This document shows, in pieces, positions 41,841 to 51,071 of a stretch of 64,000 bases of DNA. The first letter of the stretch is position 1; every line of letters begins with the position of its first letter. Below the pieces are notes generated by a model that ran no database searches, was not told where the DNA came from, and saw nothing but the letters and a program-made list of their open reading frames with translations. Source of the DNA: Gottfriedia solisilvae (GTDB lineage: Bacteria; Bacillota; Bacilli; Bacillales; Bacillaceae_G); NCBI RefSeq assembly GCF_002128405.1, contig NZ_NETJ01000005.1:1-64000 (forward strand). The letters run 5' to 3'. A program made the position numbers and the translations under genes.

Positions 41841-43781
41841 ATGCGAAGAGATCTAATCTTACAATATTTGTATCAAAAAGGAAAATCACTAACATCACAT
41901 GAACTGGAATTAGAATTCGCCATTTCAAATCGGACTTTACGAAATGAATTGAAAGAATTAAATGTAATTGGTGAAAAGTCTGGATTTGAGATTCAGAAAA
42001 AACGTGGTGAAGGCTATTTACTTCATGTGGTAAACCAAGACCAGCTTCAAATGTATATGAAAGAAATTGAAGGAGCTTTAGCCCCAGATTTACCTCGTGT
42101 TCGTGTGAATAATATCATTATGCTTCTGCTTCAAACGACGGAGTTTCAAACTATTGACATGTTTGCTGATAGCTTAATGATCAGCAGATCGACAGTTTTT
42201 AGCGATATGATTGAAGTTGAAAAGCAAGTTCGAATTTTTGATTTAAAAGTAGAAACAAAATCACGTTACGGTGTCCGTTTACTAGGTGAGGAAACAAATT
42301 TTAGAAGGGCGTTTTCATATTTCTTAAGTCAAAAAGAAGCAGGGTTGTTGAAAAAGTCAAATTATCAAAATTTTGAAAAAGTATTTCCTTTTGTAGAAAT
42401 TAGAACTGTATTGAAAGAAGAAGTACAAAATAATCAATTGAAATTAAGTTATTTTGCATTTGAGAACATTTTATTGCATATTCAAGTGCTCGCGTTTCGA
42501 GTAACACAACATAATTTTATTTTGCCTAATCAAGAAAAGAAGTTAGATGTTTCTCTCATCAAGCCATCATTTATGAATATATCCAAGAGAATTTGTGAAA
42601 TTCTTTCTGAATTATATCATGTGGTTTTACCTGAGAGTGAGATTATCTATCTAGCCGCACATATAAGTGGTAAATCCAGTGTGGATGAAATTGAGGAAGC
42701 AGAAAAGATTGATTTGAATCAAAAACTTAAGAAGTGTTTAGAAAAATTAGATCAAACATTCTTGACACAGTTTTCAGGTGATCAGCAGCTTATGGATACG
42801 CTGATCATGCATATGTACCCTTTGTTAAGAAGGTTATATTTCAATTTAAAGCTGACAAATCCATTGATAGATGATGTATACAGTAGATATTCCGATGTAT
42901 TCATGATTGCTTTAAATTTTTCTGAAATGATCAAGGAAATTTGGGGATTCGAACTTTCTAGTGATGAGATGGGCTACCTTACAATGCACTTAGCAGCTCA
43001 TATGGAAAGAGAGAAGCAGAAGCAATTAAGTTCTTATAAAAAAATTCTATTATCCTATGGATTAGGAGCAGGGTCGGCTGATTTATTGAAAATGAAACTT
43101 GAAACCCTTTTTCAGGGAGCAATAATTGATGTCGTTGTGTATAGCGATCTACAATTTGTTGATCTAGATTCATACGATTTACTAGTTTCATCGATTTCTA
43201 TTCAGTTTGACAATCTTTCAATTCCGTATATACAAGTTGCACCAATCTTAACAGAAACAGATGTTCAGAGAATTCGTCGGACACTGACAAAGTACCCAGC
43301 GAATAGAGTGAAGGAAAATGAACCAACACTATTATCTCTGTTTCATCGAGAATTGTTCTATATAGAAGAAAGCAAAGAGTCTCTTGACTATAAAGCTTTC
43401 ATTAAAGAAAAAGCAAATAGTGTTGTTGAACTAGGGTTTGCAACACCTGACTATCCTGCTTTAGTAGTCGAGCGTGAAGAGAAAATATCGACGATTCTTC
43501 AAAACGGGATTGCAGCACCACATGCATTAAAGATGGTTGCGATTCAAGATTCAATAAGTGTTGTTATTTTTAAGAATCCGCCGACGATCGATGGGAAAGT
43601 AGTACAAATCTTATTTTTAATTAATTTACGTGCTGGCGAATTGTTTTTACACAAGGAGCTAAGTCGATTATTCCTACATTTAATGGATCACCCAGAAGCG
43701 AAACAAAAGGTTTTAAAATCGACTAATTTCAACGATTTTCAGTATGAAATTTCGAAAATCTTGTTTCAATACGGGTCATAA
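41841..43781 (+). CDS. PRD- and PTS-domain transcription regulator (LicR/MtlR-like)
   Basis: This 646-residue activator probably senses PTS phosphorylation and controls the downstream sugar operon. Domains in order are an N-terminal HTH (about residues 5-60), an Mga-like HTH (about 85-165), PRD1 (about 180-285) with histidines in FENILLHIQ and YLAAHISG, PRD2 (about 300-395) with LIMHMYPLL and TMHLAAHME, an EIIB-like domain (about 405-490) and an EIIA-like domain (from about 500) with APHALK. The EIIB-like loop reads LLSYGLGAGSA, so the phosphorylatable cysteine is replaced by tyrosine. The ATG follows GGTGAGG. It directly precedes the operon it likely regulates. Confidence 0.85.
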   Translation: MRRDLILQYLYQKGKSLTSHELELEFAISNRTLRNELKELNVIGEKSGFEIQKKRGEGYLLHVVNQDQLQMYMKEIEGALAPDLPRVRVNNIIMLLLQTTEFQTIDMFADSLMISRSTVFSDMIEVEKQVRIFDLKVETKSRYGVRLLGEETNFRRAFSYFLSQKEAGLLKKSNYQNFEKVFPFVEIRTVLKEEVQNNQLKLSYFAFENILLHIQVLAFRVTQHNFILPNQEKKLDVSLIKPSFMNISKRICEILSELYHVVLPESEIIYLAAHISGKSSVDEIEEAEKIDLNQKLKKCLEKLDQTFLTQFSGDQQLMDTLIMHMYPLLRRLYFNLKLTNPLIDDVYSRYSDVFMIALNFSEMIKEIWGFELSSDEMGYLTMHLAAHMEREKQKQLSSYKKILLSYGLGAGSADLLKMKLETLFQGAIIDVVVYSDLQFVDLDSYDLLVSSISIQFDNLSIPYIQVAPILTETDVQRIRRTLTKYPANRVKENEPTLLSLFHRELFYIEESKESLDYKAFIKEKANSVVELGFATPDYPALVVEREEKISTILQNGIAAPHALKMVAIQDSISVVIFKNPPTIDGKVVQILFLINLRAGELFLHKELSRLFLHLMDHPEAKQKVLKSTNFNDFQYEISKILFQYGS

Positions 43782-43831
43782 TTGATAGACGTATAGGAAT
43801 TAAAAACTAAAGTACGAATATTTGGGTTTAG

Positions 43832-43860
43832 TTGAATGATAGTTACGTAGAACATAATAA
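43832..43860 (+). promoter_or_regulatory. Probable sigma-A promoter of the secreted-protein/PTS operon
   Basis: TTGAAT (43832-43837) and TAATAA (43855-43860) are 17 bases apart in the 323-base gap after the regulator gene. The cre site follows 36 bases downstream. Confidence 0.5.
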
Positions 43861-43895
43861 ATTATGCGATATCATTTGTCCCTTTCTTATTAAAT

Positions 43896-43909
43896 TGTAA
43901 GCGATTACG
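43896..43909. promoter_or_regulatory. cre site (CcpA catabolite repression)
   Basis: TGTAAGCGATTACG fits the cre consensus TGWNANCGNTNWCA at every fixed position except the last. It lies downstream of the likely promoter and about 195 bases before the secreted-protein gene, a position suited to roadblock repression when better sugars are present. Confidence 0.7.
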
Positions 43910-44104
43910 AATTAGAAGTAAGGGATGATGAACATATATCTTGGAAACTCAGCATTTTTCTGTAAAGGCATCTCACTAAGTATGGGGGGAGGTTGAAGGA
44001 AAATAAAATTGTTAGGAAGTTCGCAGATTTGATTTTGTCTACTTGTCGCACAATGATCTTGAGTTAAAAACAGATTTGAAAACTATTACTTAGGAGGAAG
44101 ATAA

Positions 44105-47100
44105 ATGAAAAGAAATAAATGGCGTTTTGGTAGAGCACTTCCAGCTTCAGTACTTGCAGCTTCAATGTTTGCTAGTAATTATAGTGGTATCGTTGCAAAA
44201 GCGGCTCCATCGGTTTCAACTCAATCGTTTACAGTAGCTCCTGTATCAACTGGTACAAGTATATATATGAATACGACACAAATCACTCGTGCAATGCCAA
44301 CTGGATTAGATACAACGAAGCCAGTAAAATGGAAAACTTCTGATCCATATGTTGCTTATGTTGATCTAGTTGGTAACAAAAAGGGTGATTACAGCGGTAA
44401 GATTTTAGGAGTGTCTGGTGGTTCAGCAAAAATCACAGGTACTGGAGTAGATACGAATGGTAATCCTGCAACGGTAAATATCACGGTTACAGTCGTTGAA
44501 ACGCAACAAGCTACAAATCTTGAAAAGGTTGTTTACTATTACAATGCAGGAGACCCGAATATTCCAGCAGCTCTTGCGACAACAAATTGGCAAGTAAACA
44601 ATATTCCGACTCCTCCATCAGGGAAGAAATTTCCTTCTAAAAACTATGTTGGCTATGTGGATGGAGAAAATGGCGTAAAATGGTTGATTTCAAAAGATAC
44701 TTTAATCAAGTCGAATGATAAAATTCTTTTGGGTGATGAGAGGCCTCATGGCGTAATTACTGGAATCGTATCAGATGCTATTACACTCTACGATCCTAAC
44801 TTATCTCCGGCTGATCAAATACAATATTTACAAGGTGGAAGATATATACCTCAAACTGGTGAATCTTCAGGCTCTGGTACAAATAATAGTGGTGCGGCTG
44901 CTTCATTTAACGCAAAAGAAGTGATTACTAATATTATGCCTGATGGTAATAATGGACTTTGGGTTCTAGGTGAAAAAGGAAATGCAACACATATTGTAAG
45001 AAAACAAATGTCCCTAATGGGTAAAGCATTACTTCAAACAGAAATTTCTAGAAACTATACAGACAGATACGGATTCCAATCTGGTAATATGAGATTCAAT
45101 TCGCAAGCGGATATGATTAAAGCGCTTATGACTGCTGATAAAGATGCAGCTAGAGGAAACTATGATACAGACAATGATGGTCTTTGGACGACAATGTATG
45201 CTTCTGGTGAAATCTGGAGATATAACTACATGAAAGAGCACTTTGGCGAATCTGATTCAAGAACACAGGATGCAAAAGCATCTGCTATTCGTGCAGTTGA
45301 ATCAATTGTAACGCTTGGTTATATTTCTGGAACACAATTAAAAGTTACATCTAAAAACAATGTAAACGACTATGTCTATGTTGTTAACTCTTATGGTGGA
45401 AACGTACAAACAATCGATGAAGCAAAAGCGTGGCTTGCAGAGAACGAAGGAAAGCCTGTTTACGTTGATGAAAATGGTAAGTATACATTAGATCATACAA
45501 AAAAACCTGCTGCAGCTGGCTTCTTTGCTAGATCGTACAAAGTTAACACAAGTAACAATGGCGCTACACTTCCAGAAGCTGAAACTTGGGATAATGCATG
45601 GATCAAAAAGAAGGCAGGACAAGCTACAGATATAAATGGAAATACAGTTTACTATAATGTCCCAGGATCTTTCAAAAACGGAACGAATTCTGCTCTTAAA
45701 GCTTATGACACAGTTGCAGTACCTCCACGTTTAACAGAAATTTTTGCAAACCAAAACGAAGGTATGGATGCTGCTACAAAAGCATTAGACTCAGATAAAG
45801 TTGTTTACAAAGCTACAACTTCTACAGATGAATTAGTAGGTCATTATTTTACACTTGATCTAGCATATAAAGCTTTCAAAGAAGAGGATCCAGAGTTAGC
45901 AGCGTTAATCAAAAATAATATGATTAACCACACAAATGCATTAGTTCTAAACAACTATTTCCAATTGACTGTTAATGGTGAGAATCCAACGGAATCTCGT
46001 TTTAATGAAGGGACTATTCGTGGAAATGGATTAAACGTTCCAAATGCTCCAACAAGATGGGCGAATATGAATCCTGAATACCTTGATGGTAATAAGGATG
46101 CATGGGGTAGAGACGCAGACTATGAAGATGGTCCTTTAAATGCACAATTACTGTTACAAGCACTTGTAGTTGCTAAAGATTTTGGTGGGTATACTCCTGA
46201 AGAAAAAACAATCCTTAAAGCTCAAGGTATTGATGTAATTGAACCACTTGATTTTGCGAACGAATACAAAGTAATGAATGGTGTTAAAACAGAAAAAGCT
46301 AATGAACATAATGATTTCGAAGTAAGATATCCAAAAACATATAACTCAAAATCAATGCTTGATATGACTTTACAATATCTATCAAGATACTTTGGTATTG
46401 CTGCCCATAACGGTGATGATATCGGTGTAAGTGGCGTAACTCACGAATCATACATGAATTATTCTGATGAGGAAGAAGAAGCACTAGCATACTATACATT
46501 ATCTCACCACGCTGATCAGTTTAACGGTGACGAAATCTTAGAAGGCATGAACCAATGGTGGACAAACGAAAAGAGAGAGAAAAACCCATTCATGACAACT
46601 TTCTACGCAGCTTCTCTAGGTGCATTGAAAGCTAAAGGGATAAATATTGGAAATGCACAAGTTGACCTTGCAGGTTCAGAATGGTACATGTCTCGTATCC
46701 CTAACAATTTCATGAACTTTGATGTATTATCGGCAAACAGAAATGATGTAACACATGTAGCACCAAATCTTATGGTTGACCAATTAATTCCACGTGATGA
46801 AGTGATGATGTCTAAGTATAACACCAACATTTTCGGAACAATGGATAGAAGAACAGTTGACTCTGGTAACAGTTTAACAATGGAATCTTCTACTGTAATT
46901 TCTATGCCTTATTGGATTACGCAAAACCCTGAAGATGCTGAATACGTAGAAAATTTAGGATCAAAAGTTACTGCACCTGTAAATAAAGGTACAGAAAGCT
47001 TAGCTTTTCCAACGAATATTGCATCTATGAATCCTCATGCTAAATATAATGCAGATACACATACATTTACGATTAACGTGGGTGACTCTGTAAAATTAGA

Positions 47101-48211
47101 TGCTAAAACAAAGGGATATGTTAGAAATGTTTCTTGGTCTACGAATTCTTGGGATCAAGCAGGATATAACAATGGATTACCTACACAAATCAATGCTGAT
47201 GCAAATGTATCTCAAGTGATCGACCTAAGAAATATCGCAACTTACGGTGATGAAGGAAACGTAAGACCAACCGATTTAAGTGTGAATGGAGAGTACTACG
47301 GTGCTTATGCAACTGCTTTAAAACCAGGAACAACTACAGTTACTGCGTATGTGATTGACGGATTCTTTAGAACTCCAGCTAAAATAACATATACAATCAA
47401 AGTTGTTGACCCTAAGAAATCGGCAGAACAAATTGCTCCTGCTCAGCTTGACAAAAATTCATTTGCATATCCAACATGGTTAAAAAATGCAATGGTTGAA
47501 AAAGGATTAAATACGGATGGAAACAAAAATATACAAATTAGTTACGAATCTTCTTCACCAGACGATGTAGCTGTGGATAGCGAAACAGGACAGGTTACGT
47601 ATAAAACAAATAATCCAGCTAAAATCACTGCAACGGTTGTATACTCTGCAATGACAATAGATGGAGAGCCTAGATTTGAAACAGACAGCCACGTTATGAC
47701 GTTTGAGCGTACTGTTTCTAAAAATGCGACACATAAAGTTTCGTTTAATTCAAATGGTGGATCGGCAGTTAATGCACAAAGTGCAACTTACAATACTGAA
47801 ATTGCAAAGCCGGTTAATCCAACGAGAAAAGGATTTGTATTTGCTGGATGGTACCAAGATGAATCTTTGAAAACAACTTGGAACTTTACAACTGATAGAG
47901 TAGTAGAAAGTAAAACACTTTATGCTAAATGGGCGGTTGCTACACCATCAAGTTTAAAAGCTTCAAAAGCAAGTTCGACTTCAATTAAGTTAACTTGGAC
48001 TGGAGTAAGTGGTGTTTCAGGTTTTGAGGTTAGTCGCGCAACAGCAAGTAATTTTTCTGGTAAAGTGACAAAAACAACTTCAAAAGCAGTATTTACAGCT
48101 ACAGGACTAGTGAAAGGTAAAACTTACTACTTTAAGGTTCGTGCTTACACTGTTGTTGGGAAAGCTAAAGTTTATAGTAACTACACAACTGTTGTAAAAA
48201 TCAAACTTTAA
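44105..48211 (+). CDS. Giant secreted multidomain protein of a PTS operon, probable glycan-active
   Basis: The 1368-residue precursor has a signal peptide (about residues 1-33, ending near AKAAPS) and no membrane anchor or sortase motif. An N-terminal Ig-like/Big2-type domain (about 40-135) is followed by a large central region. That region has YDTDNDGLWTTMYASGE (residues 353-369), PAAAGFFARSYK (about 463-475) and DADYEDGPLNAQ (about 670). These patterns recall alpha/alpha-barrel glycan-active proteins. The C-terminus has a second Ig-like region, a Listeria-Bacteroides (InlB B) repeat (about 1209-1278) and a fibronectin type III domain (about 1281-1368). It is the first gene after a cre site and precedes the PTS genes, so it probably binds or degrades the transported glycan. 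I do not recognise a catalytic family. Confidence 0.75.
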   Translation: MKRNKWRFGRALPASVLAASMFASNYSGIVAKAAPSVSTQSFTVAPVSTGTSIYMNTTQITRAMPTGLDTTKPVKWKTSDPYVAYVDLVGNKKGDYSGKILGVSGGSAKITGTGVDTNGNPATVNITVTVVETQQATNLEKVVYYYNAGDPNIPAALATTNWQVNNIPTPPSGKKFPSKNYVGYVDGENGVKWLISKDTLIKSNDKILLGDERPHGVITGIVSDAITLYDPNLSPADQIQYLQGGRYIPQTGESSGSGTNNSGAAASFNAKEVITNIMPDGNNGLWVLGEKGNATHIVRKQMSLMGKALLQTEISRNYTDRYGFQSGNMRFNSQADMIKALMTADKDAARGNYDTDNDGLWTTMYASGEIWRYNYMKEHFGESDSRTQDAKASAIRAVESIVTLGYISGTQLKVTSKNNVNDYVYVVNSYGGNVQTIDEAKAWLAENEGKPVYVDENGKYTLDHTKKPAAAGFFARSYKVNTSNNGATLPEAETWDNAWIKKKAGQATDINGNTVYYNVPGSFKNGTNSALKAYDTVAVPPRLTEIFANQNEGMDAATKALDSDKVVYKATTSTDELVGHYFTLDLAYKAFKEEDPELAALIKNNMINHTNALVLNNYFQLTVNGENPTESRFNEGTIRGNGLNVPNAPTRWANMNPEYLDGNKDAWGRDADYEDGPLNAQLLLQALVVAKDFGGYTPEEKTILKAQGIDVIEPLDFANEYKVMNGVKTEKANEHNDFEVRYPKTYNSKSMLDMTLQYLSRYFGIAAHNGDDIGVSGVTHESYMNYSDEEEEALAYYTLSHHADQFNGDEILEGMNQWWTNEKREKNPFMTTFYAASLGALKAKGINIGNAQVDLAGSEWYMSRIPNNFMNFDVLSANRNDVTHVAPNLMVDQLIPRDEVMMSKYNTNIFGTMDRRTVDSGNSLTMESSTVISMPYWITQNPEDAEYVENLGSKVTAPVNKGTESLAFPTNIASMNPHAKYNADTHTFTINVGDSVKLDAKTKGYVRNVSWSTNSWDQAGYNNGLPTQINADANVSQVIDLRNIATYGDEGNVRPTDLSVNGEYYGAYATALKPGTTTVTAYVIDGFFRTPAKITYTIKVVDPKKSAEQIAPAQLDKNSFAYPTWLKNAMVEKGLNTDGNKNIQISYESSSPDDVAVDSETGQVTYKTNNPAKITATVVYSAMTIDGEPRFETDSHVMTFERTVSKNATHKVSFNSNGGSAVNAQSATYNTEIAKPVNPTRKGFVFAGWYQDESLKTTWNFTTDRVVESKTLYAKWAVATPSSLKASKASSTSIKLTWTGVSGVSGFEVSRATASNFSGKVTKTTSKAVFTATGLVKGKTYYFKVRAYTVVGKAKVYSNYTTVVKIKL

Positions 48212-48270
48212 TTTATTGCAGACTTTAGTAGAGTAATAGCTTAAAAGATTGTTGAAAAAAATTCTAATAG

Positions 48271-48308
48271 GATCTTGGTATGTTAGTTTGAACTGATATA
48301 CCAAGATC
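48271..48308 (+). other. 11-bp intercistronic hairpin before the EIIC gene
   Basis: GATCTTGGTAT (48271-48281) pairs perfectly with ATACCAAGATC (48298-48308). No T-run follows, and the EIIC ribosome site begins nine bases later. It could protect the 3' end of the abundant secreted-protein mRNA or set the expression ratio within the operon. Confidence 0.7.
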
Positions 48309-48332
48309 TATAAATAAAGGAGTGAAGTCCTA

Positions 48333-49679
48333 ATGAAGAACAAGTTTTTTGAAAAGAAATTTTTACCAATCGCTTCGAAAATAGGTAATCAAAGACATTT
48401 ACTTGCTTTACGTGACGGTATTATGTTTGCAATGCCTTTAATGATCATTGGTTCATTCTTCATTATCGTAGCTTGGTTAGAAGCTGAATGGTATCAAAAC
48501 TTTATGGCCAAAGTATTTGGAGAGAATTGGAATGCTTTTGGAGACATCGTTTATAACGGTACAATGGGGATCATCGCTTTAATTGCTGTATTTGGGGTAG
48601 CATACTCACTTGCTAGTAGTTACAAAGTCGATAAAAAGAATATTGATGGTGTTCCAGCTGGTGTTTTAGCATTAGCGGGGTATTTAATTGTTAATATCAT
48701 GAGCACATTTACGGTTGATGAAGAAAGTGTTTCTGCTTGGTCACCTGATCTATTTAGTGCTCAGTACTTATTCCTTGGTTTAATTGTTGCAATTATAACT
48801 GCTGAAATTTATCGTTTTTTCTTACAAAAGAAGTTAATCATCACATTACCAGATACTGTGCCACCAACGGTTTCGCGTTCGTTTACAGCTCTTATTCCTG
48901 GATTTGTGATTATTACACTCTTCTTACTTCTTCGATATGCGTTTTCATACACTGGTTGGGAAACGTTTGCAACTTTTATCCAAGAGGTTGTTACAAAACC
49001 ATTTACGATTTTAGGTTCAACTTATATCGGTACACTGATTGCTAGTTTATTAGAACACACATTATGGAGTTTTGGTATTCATGGTTCATCAATCATCACG
49101 TCCGTAATGGAGCCAATTTGGATTACAAATGCGGATGCGAACTTAGCAGCAGTAAAAGAGGGGAAAGCACTACCTCATATTATTACGTACACATTCTATG
49201 AAAATGGGATCTGGATGGGTGGATCTGGTGCTACGTTACCAGTCGCAATCTATATGATGTTTTTAGCAAAGTCGAAACTTCTTAAGAAAGTTGGACGCTT
49301 GGCAATCGGACCTTCTATTTTTAACGTTAATGAACCAATTATGTTTGGTGTTCCGATTGTTTTAAACCCATTCTTAATGATTCCGTTCATGCTTGCACCA
49401 ATAGCAGTATTAACAGTTACTTATTTTGGTACGGCAATGGGCATTTTCCCACATACGACTGGTACAATTATTCCTTGGACAACTCCATATTTTATCAGTG
49501 GTTATCTTATGACTGGTGGTAAGATCATGGGTGTTGTAATGCAACTAGTTGCTTTTGCAGTTGCCTTTGCAATTTGGTTCCCATTCATTAAGATGTGGGA
49601 TAAGAAAAACTTAGAAATGGAGAATGCAAGTAATAATCAAGGAGTGTCTTCTTCAAGTAGTCAAACTATTCAAGGCTGA
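48333..49679 (+). CDS. PTS EIIC, lactose/cellobiose family
   Basis: This 448-residue membrane permease imports a disaccharide-type substrate and delivers it for phosphorylation by IIB. It has about ten hydrophobic segments. Family blocks include LRDGIMFAMPLMIIGSFF, LLEHTLWSFGIHGSS and the substrate loop FNVNEPIMFGVPIVLNP. These fit the CelB/LicC/ChbC group. The ATG follows AAAGGAGTGAAG. IIB and IIA are separate genes downstream, split from IIC by an RDD gene. The substrate is not determined; the chitobiose, cellobiose and related beta-disaccharide groups are all possible. Confidence 0.92.
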   Translation: MKNKFFEKKFLPIASKIGNQRHLLALRDGIMFAMPLMIIGSFFIIVAWLEAEWYQNFMAKVFGENWNAFGDIVYNGTMGIIALIAVFGVAYSLASSYKVDKKNIDGVPAGVLALAGYLIVNIMSTFTVDEESVSAWSPDLFSAQYLFLGLIVAIITAEIYRFFLQKKLIITLPDTVPPTVSRSFTALIPGFVIITLFLLLRYAFSYTGWETFATFIQEVVTKPFTILGSTYIGTLIASLLEHTLWSFGIHGSSIITSVMEPIWITNADANLAAVKEGKALPHIITYTFYENGIWMGGSGATLPVAIYMMFLAKSKLLKKVGRLAIGPSIFNVNEPIMFGVPIVLNPFLMIPFMLAPIAVLTVTYFGTAMGIFPHTTGTIIPWTTPYFISGYLMTGGKIMGVVMQLVAFAVAFAIWFPFIKMWDKKNLEMENASNNQGVSSSSSQTIQG

Positions 49680-49736
49680 CAACTATCCTATTCATTGCTA
49701 AATCTGATCGTACGAATTGGAACACTTGATTATGAA

Positions 49737-50276
49737 ATGCTAAAACATACGATGAATAACAAAAAGAAAATAATTACACAGTTTCGATTAAAAAGAATAG
49801 TTGCTTTTCTCATCGATGCAGTGATCATTTCAATCCTCCTTTCGATCGTTTATCGACTAACAGGATTTGCAAACTTTCCTGGTGTCTTAACTAAGATGAT
49901 TGAAATAAATAGAACCATGGGTGAAACAGGAACTTCTGATGCGACTGTAAAAGTAATGTCTCTCTTTAATGAAGCATTTCTACAATCGCTTATTATCTGG
50001 TTTTGTTACGATGTCGTAACTACCCTATTATTTAGAGGATCTACAATCGGGAAAAGAATCTTTCGATTGAAACTAACGCACATCAATCACAAAAAAGGTA
50101 AACTTGCTTATGGTCTATTAGTAATTGTTAGAAGTTTCTTTAAATTTTTGTCGATGTTTCTTTTTCAAGGCGTCCCATTCTTACTATCCGTTATTAGTAT
50201 ATTTGCTAATCCAAAGTCGTTAGCTGCCTACGATCGAATTGCTCGATTAGTGGTTGCCGATAAAAATGTCGTTTAA
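49737..50276 (+). CDS. RDD-family membrane protein in the PTS operon
   Basis: The protein (179 residues from the first in-frame ATG) has three or four hydrophobic segments and the RDD pattern: RLKRIVAFLIDAVIIS, then GSTIGKRIFRLKLTH, and a C-terminal YDRIARLVVA. RDD proteins have no general known function; some are linked to transport or ion balance. No ribosome site is obvious. ATG at 49752 is equally possible and gives a more typical RDD N-terminus. It is unusual between PTS components and may be an accessory to the permease or the secreted protein. Confidence 0.72.
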   Translation: MLKHTMNNKKKIITQFRLKRIVAFLIDAVIISILLSIVYRLTGFANFPGVLTKMIEINRTMGETGTSDATVKVMSLFNEAFLQSLIIWFCYDVVTTLLFRGSTIGKRIFRLKLTHINHKKGKLAYGLLVIVRSFFKFLSMFLFQGVPFLLSVISIFANPKSLAAYDRIARLVVADKNVV

Positions 50277-50305
50277 AAAGTTTACTAAAGAAAGAGGAAA
50301 TCATC

Positions 50306-50611
50306 ATGAATATATTACTTTGTTGTTCTGCTGGCATGTCAACAAGTTTAATTGTTTCAAAAATGGAAAAAATTGCTGAGTCAAGAGGGATTTCAGCACG
50401 CATTTGGGCGGTTTCTGAATCGGTTGTTCGTTCAGAGTTCATCGAGGCGGATGTGTTATTGTTAGGACCACAAGTACGTTTTCTTTTGGACGAAATGGAA
50501 AGTGTCTGTGGTGAGAACAATATACCAGTTGACGTTATTGATATGTTTAGTTACGGAATGTGTGATGGTGAAGCGATTCTCGATCAAGCCATAAAATTAA
50601 ATAATAAATAG
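50306..50611 (+). CDS. PTS EIIB, lactose/cellobiose family
   Basis: The 101-residue cytosolic protein accepts phosphate from IIA on Cys7 in the loop CCSAGMSTS and passes it to the sugar entering through IIC. Length and motif fit the LicB/CelA family exactly. The ATG follows AAAGAGGAAA. It lies 30 bases after the RDD gene. Confidence 0.94.
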   Translation: MNILLCCSAGMSTSLIVSKMEKIAESRGISARIWAVSESVVRSEFIEADVLLLGPQVRFLLDEMESVCGENNIPVDVIDMFSYGMCDGEAILDQAIKLNNK

Positions 50612-50759
50612 TATAAAATATTGAGAAGTTTCTCTTCTTATCTATGTTGATAAAAAGTAAATAACATTAAATACTTAAAAGGTTTTTTACATGAAAAATT
50701 TGAGGCCATAAGGATATTTCCTGACAGAATTGATCATGAAAGAGAAAGGAGGTCCGTTT

Positions 50760-51071
50760 ATGGTAAAGAATGAAACAGAAATTTTCACATTGATTTTACA
50801 TGGTGGGAATGGTCGAAGTGCGGCAATGGAAGCGATTCAAGCAGCAAAAAGACAGGATATGGATTTAGCTCGTAAGAAACTAAAAGAAGCAAACGATTCT
50901 TTAAATGAGGCACATCATATTCAAACAACCCTCATTCAATCAGAGATTGGCGGAAATCCAACAGAGATTTCACTTTTAATGATTCACGCGCAAGATCACT
51001 TGATGAATGCTATGACCGTAAAAGACTTAGCAAAAGAGTTTGTTGACTTGTATGAGAGGGGCCAAAAATAA
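50760..51071 (+). CDS. PTS EIIA, lactose/cellobiose family
   Basis: The 103-residue protein is the helical IIA component that takes phosphate from HPr on His76 in MIHAQDHLMNAM and donates it to IIB. The ATG at 50760 follows AAAGGAGG with seven bases between, so the longer frame from 50730 is rejected. A 148-base gap with no strong structure separates it from IIB. Its stop overlaps the next start (TAATG), coupling it to the GH4 gene. Confidence 0.94.
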   Translation: MVKNETEIFTLILHGGNGRSAAMEAIQAAKRQDMDLARKKLKEANDSLNEAHHIQTTLIQSEIGGNPTEISLLMIHAQDHLMNAMTVKDLAKEFVDLYERGQK

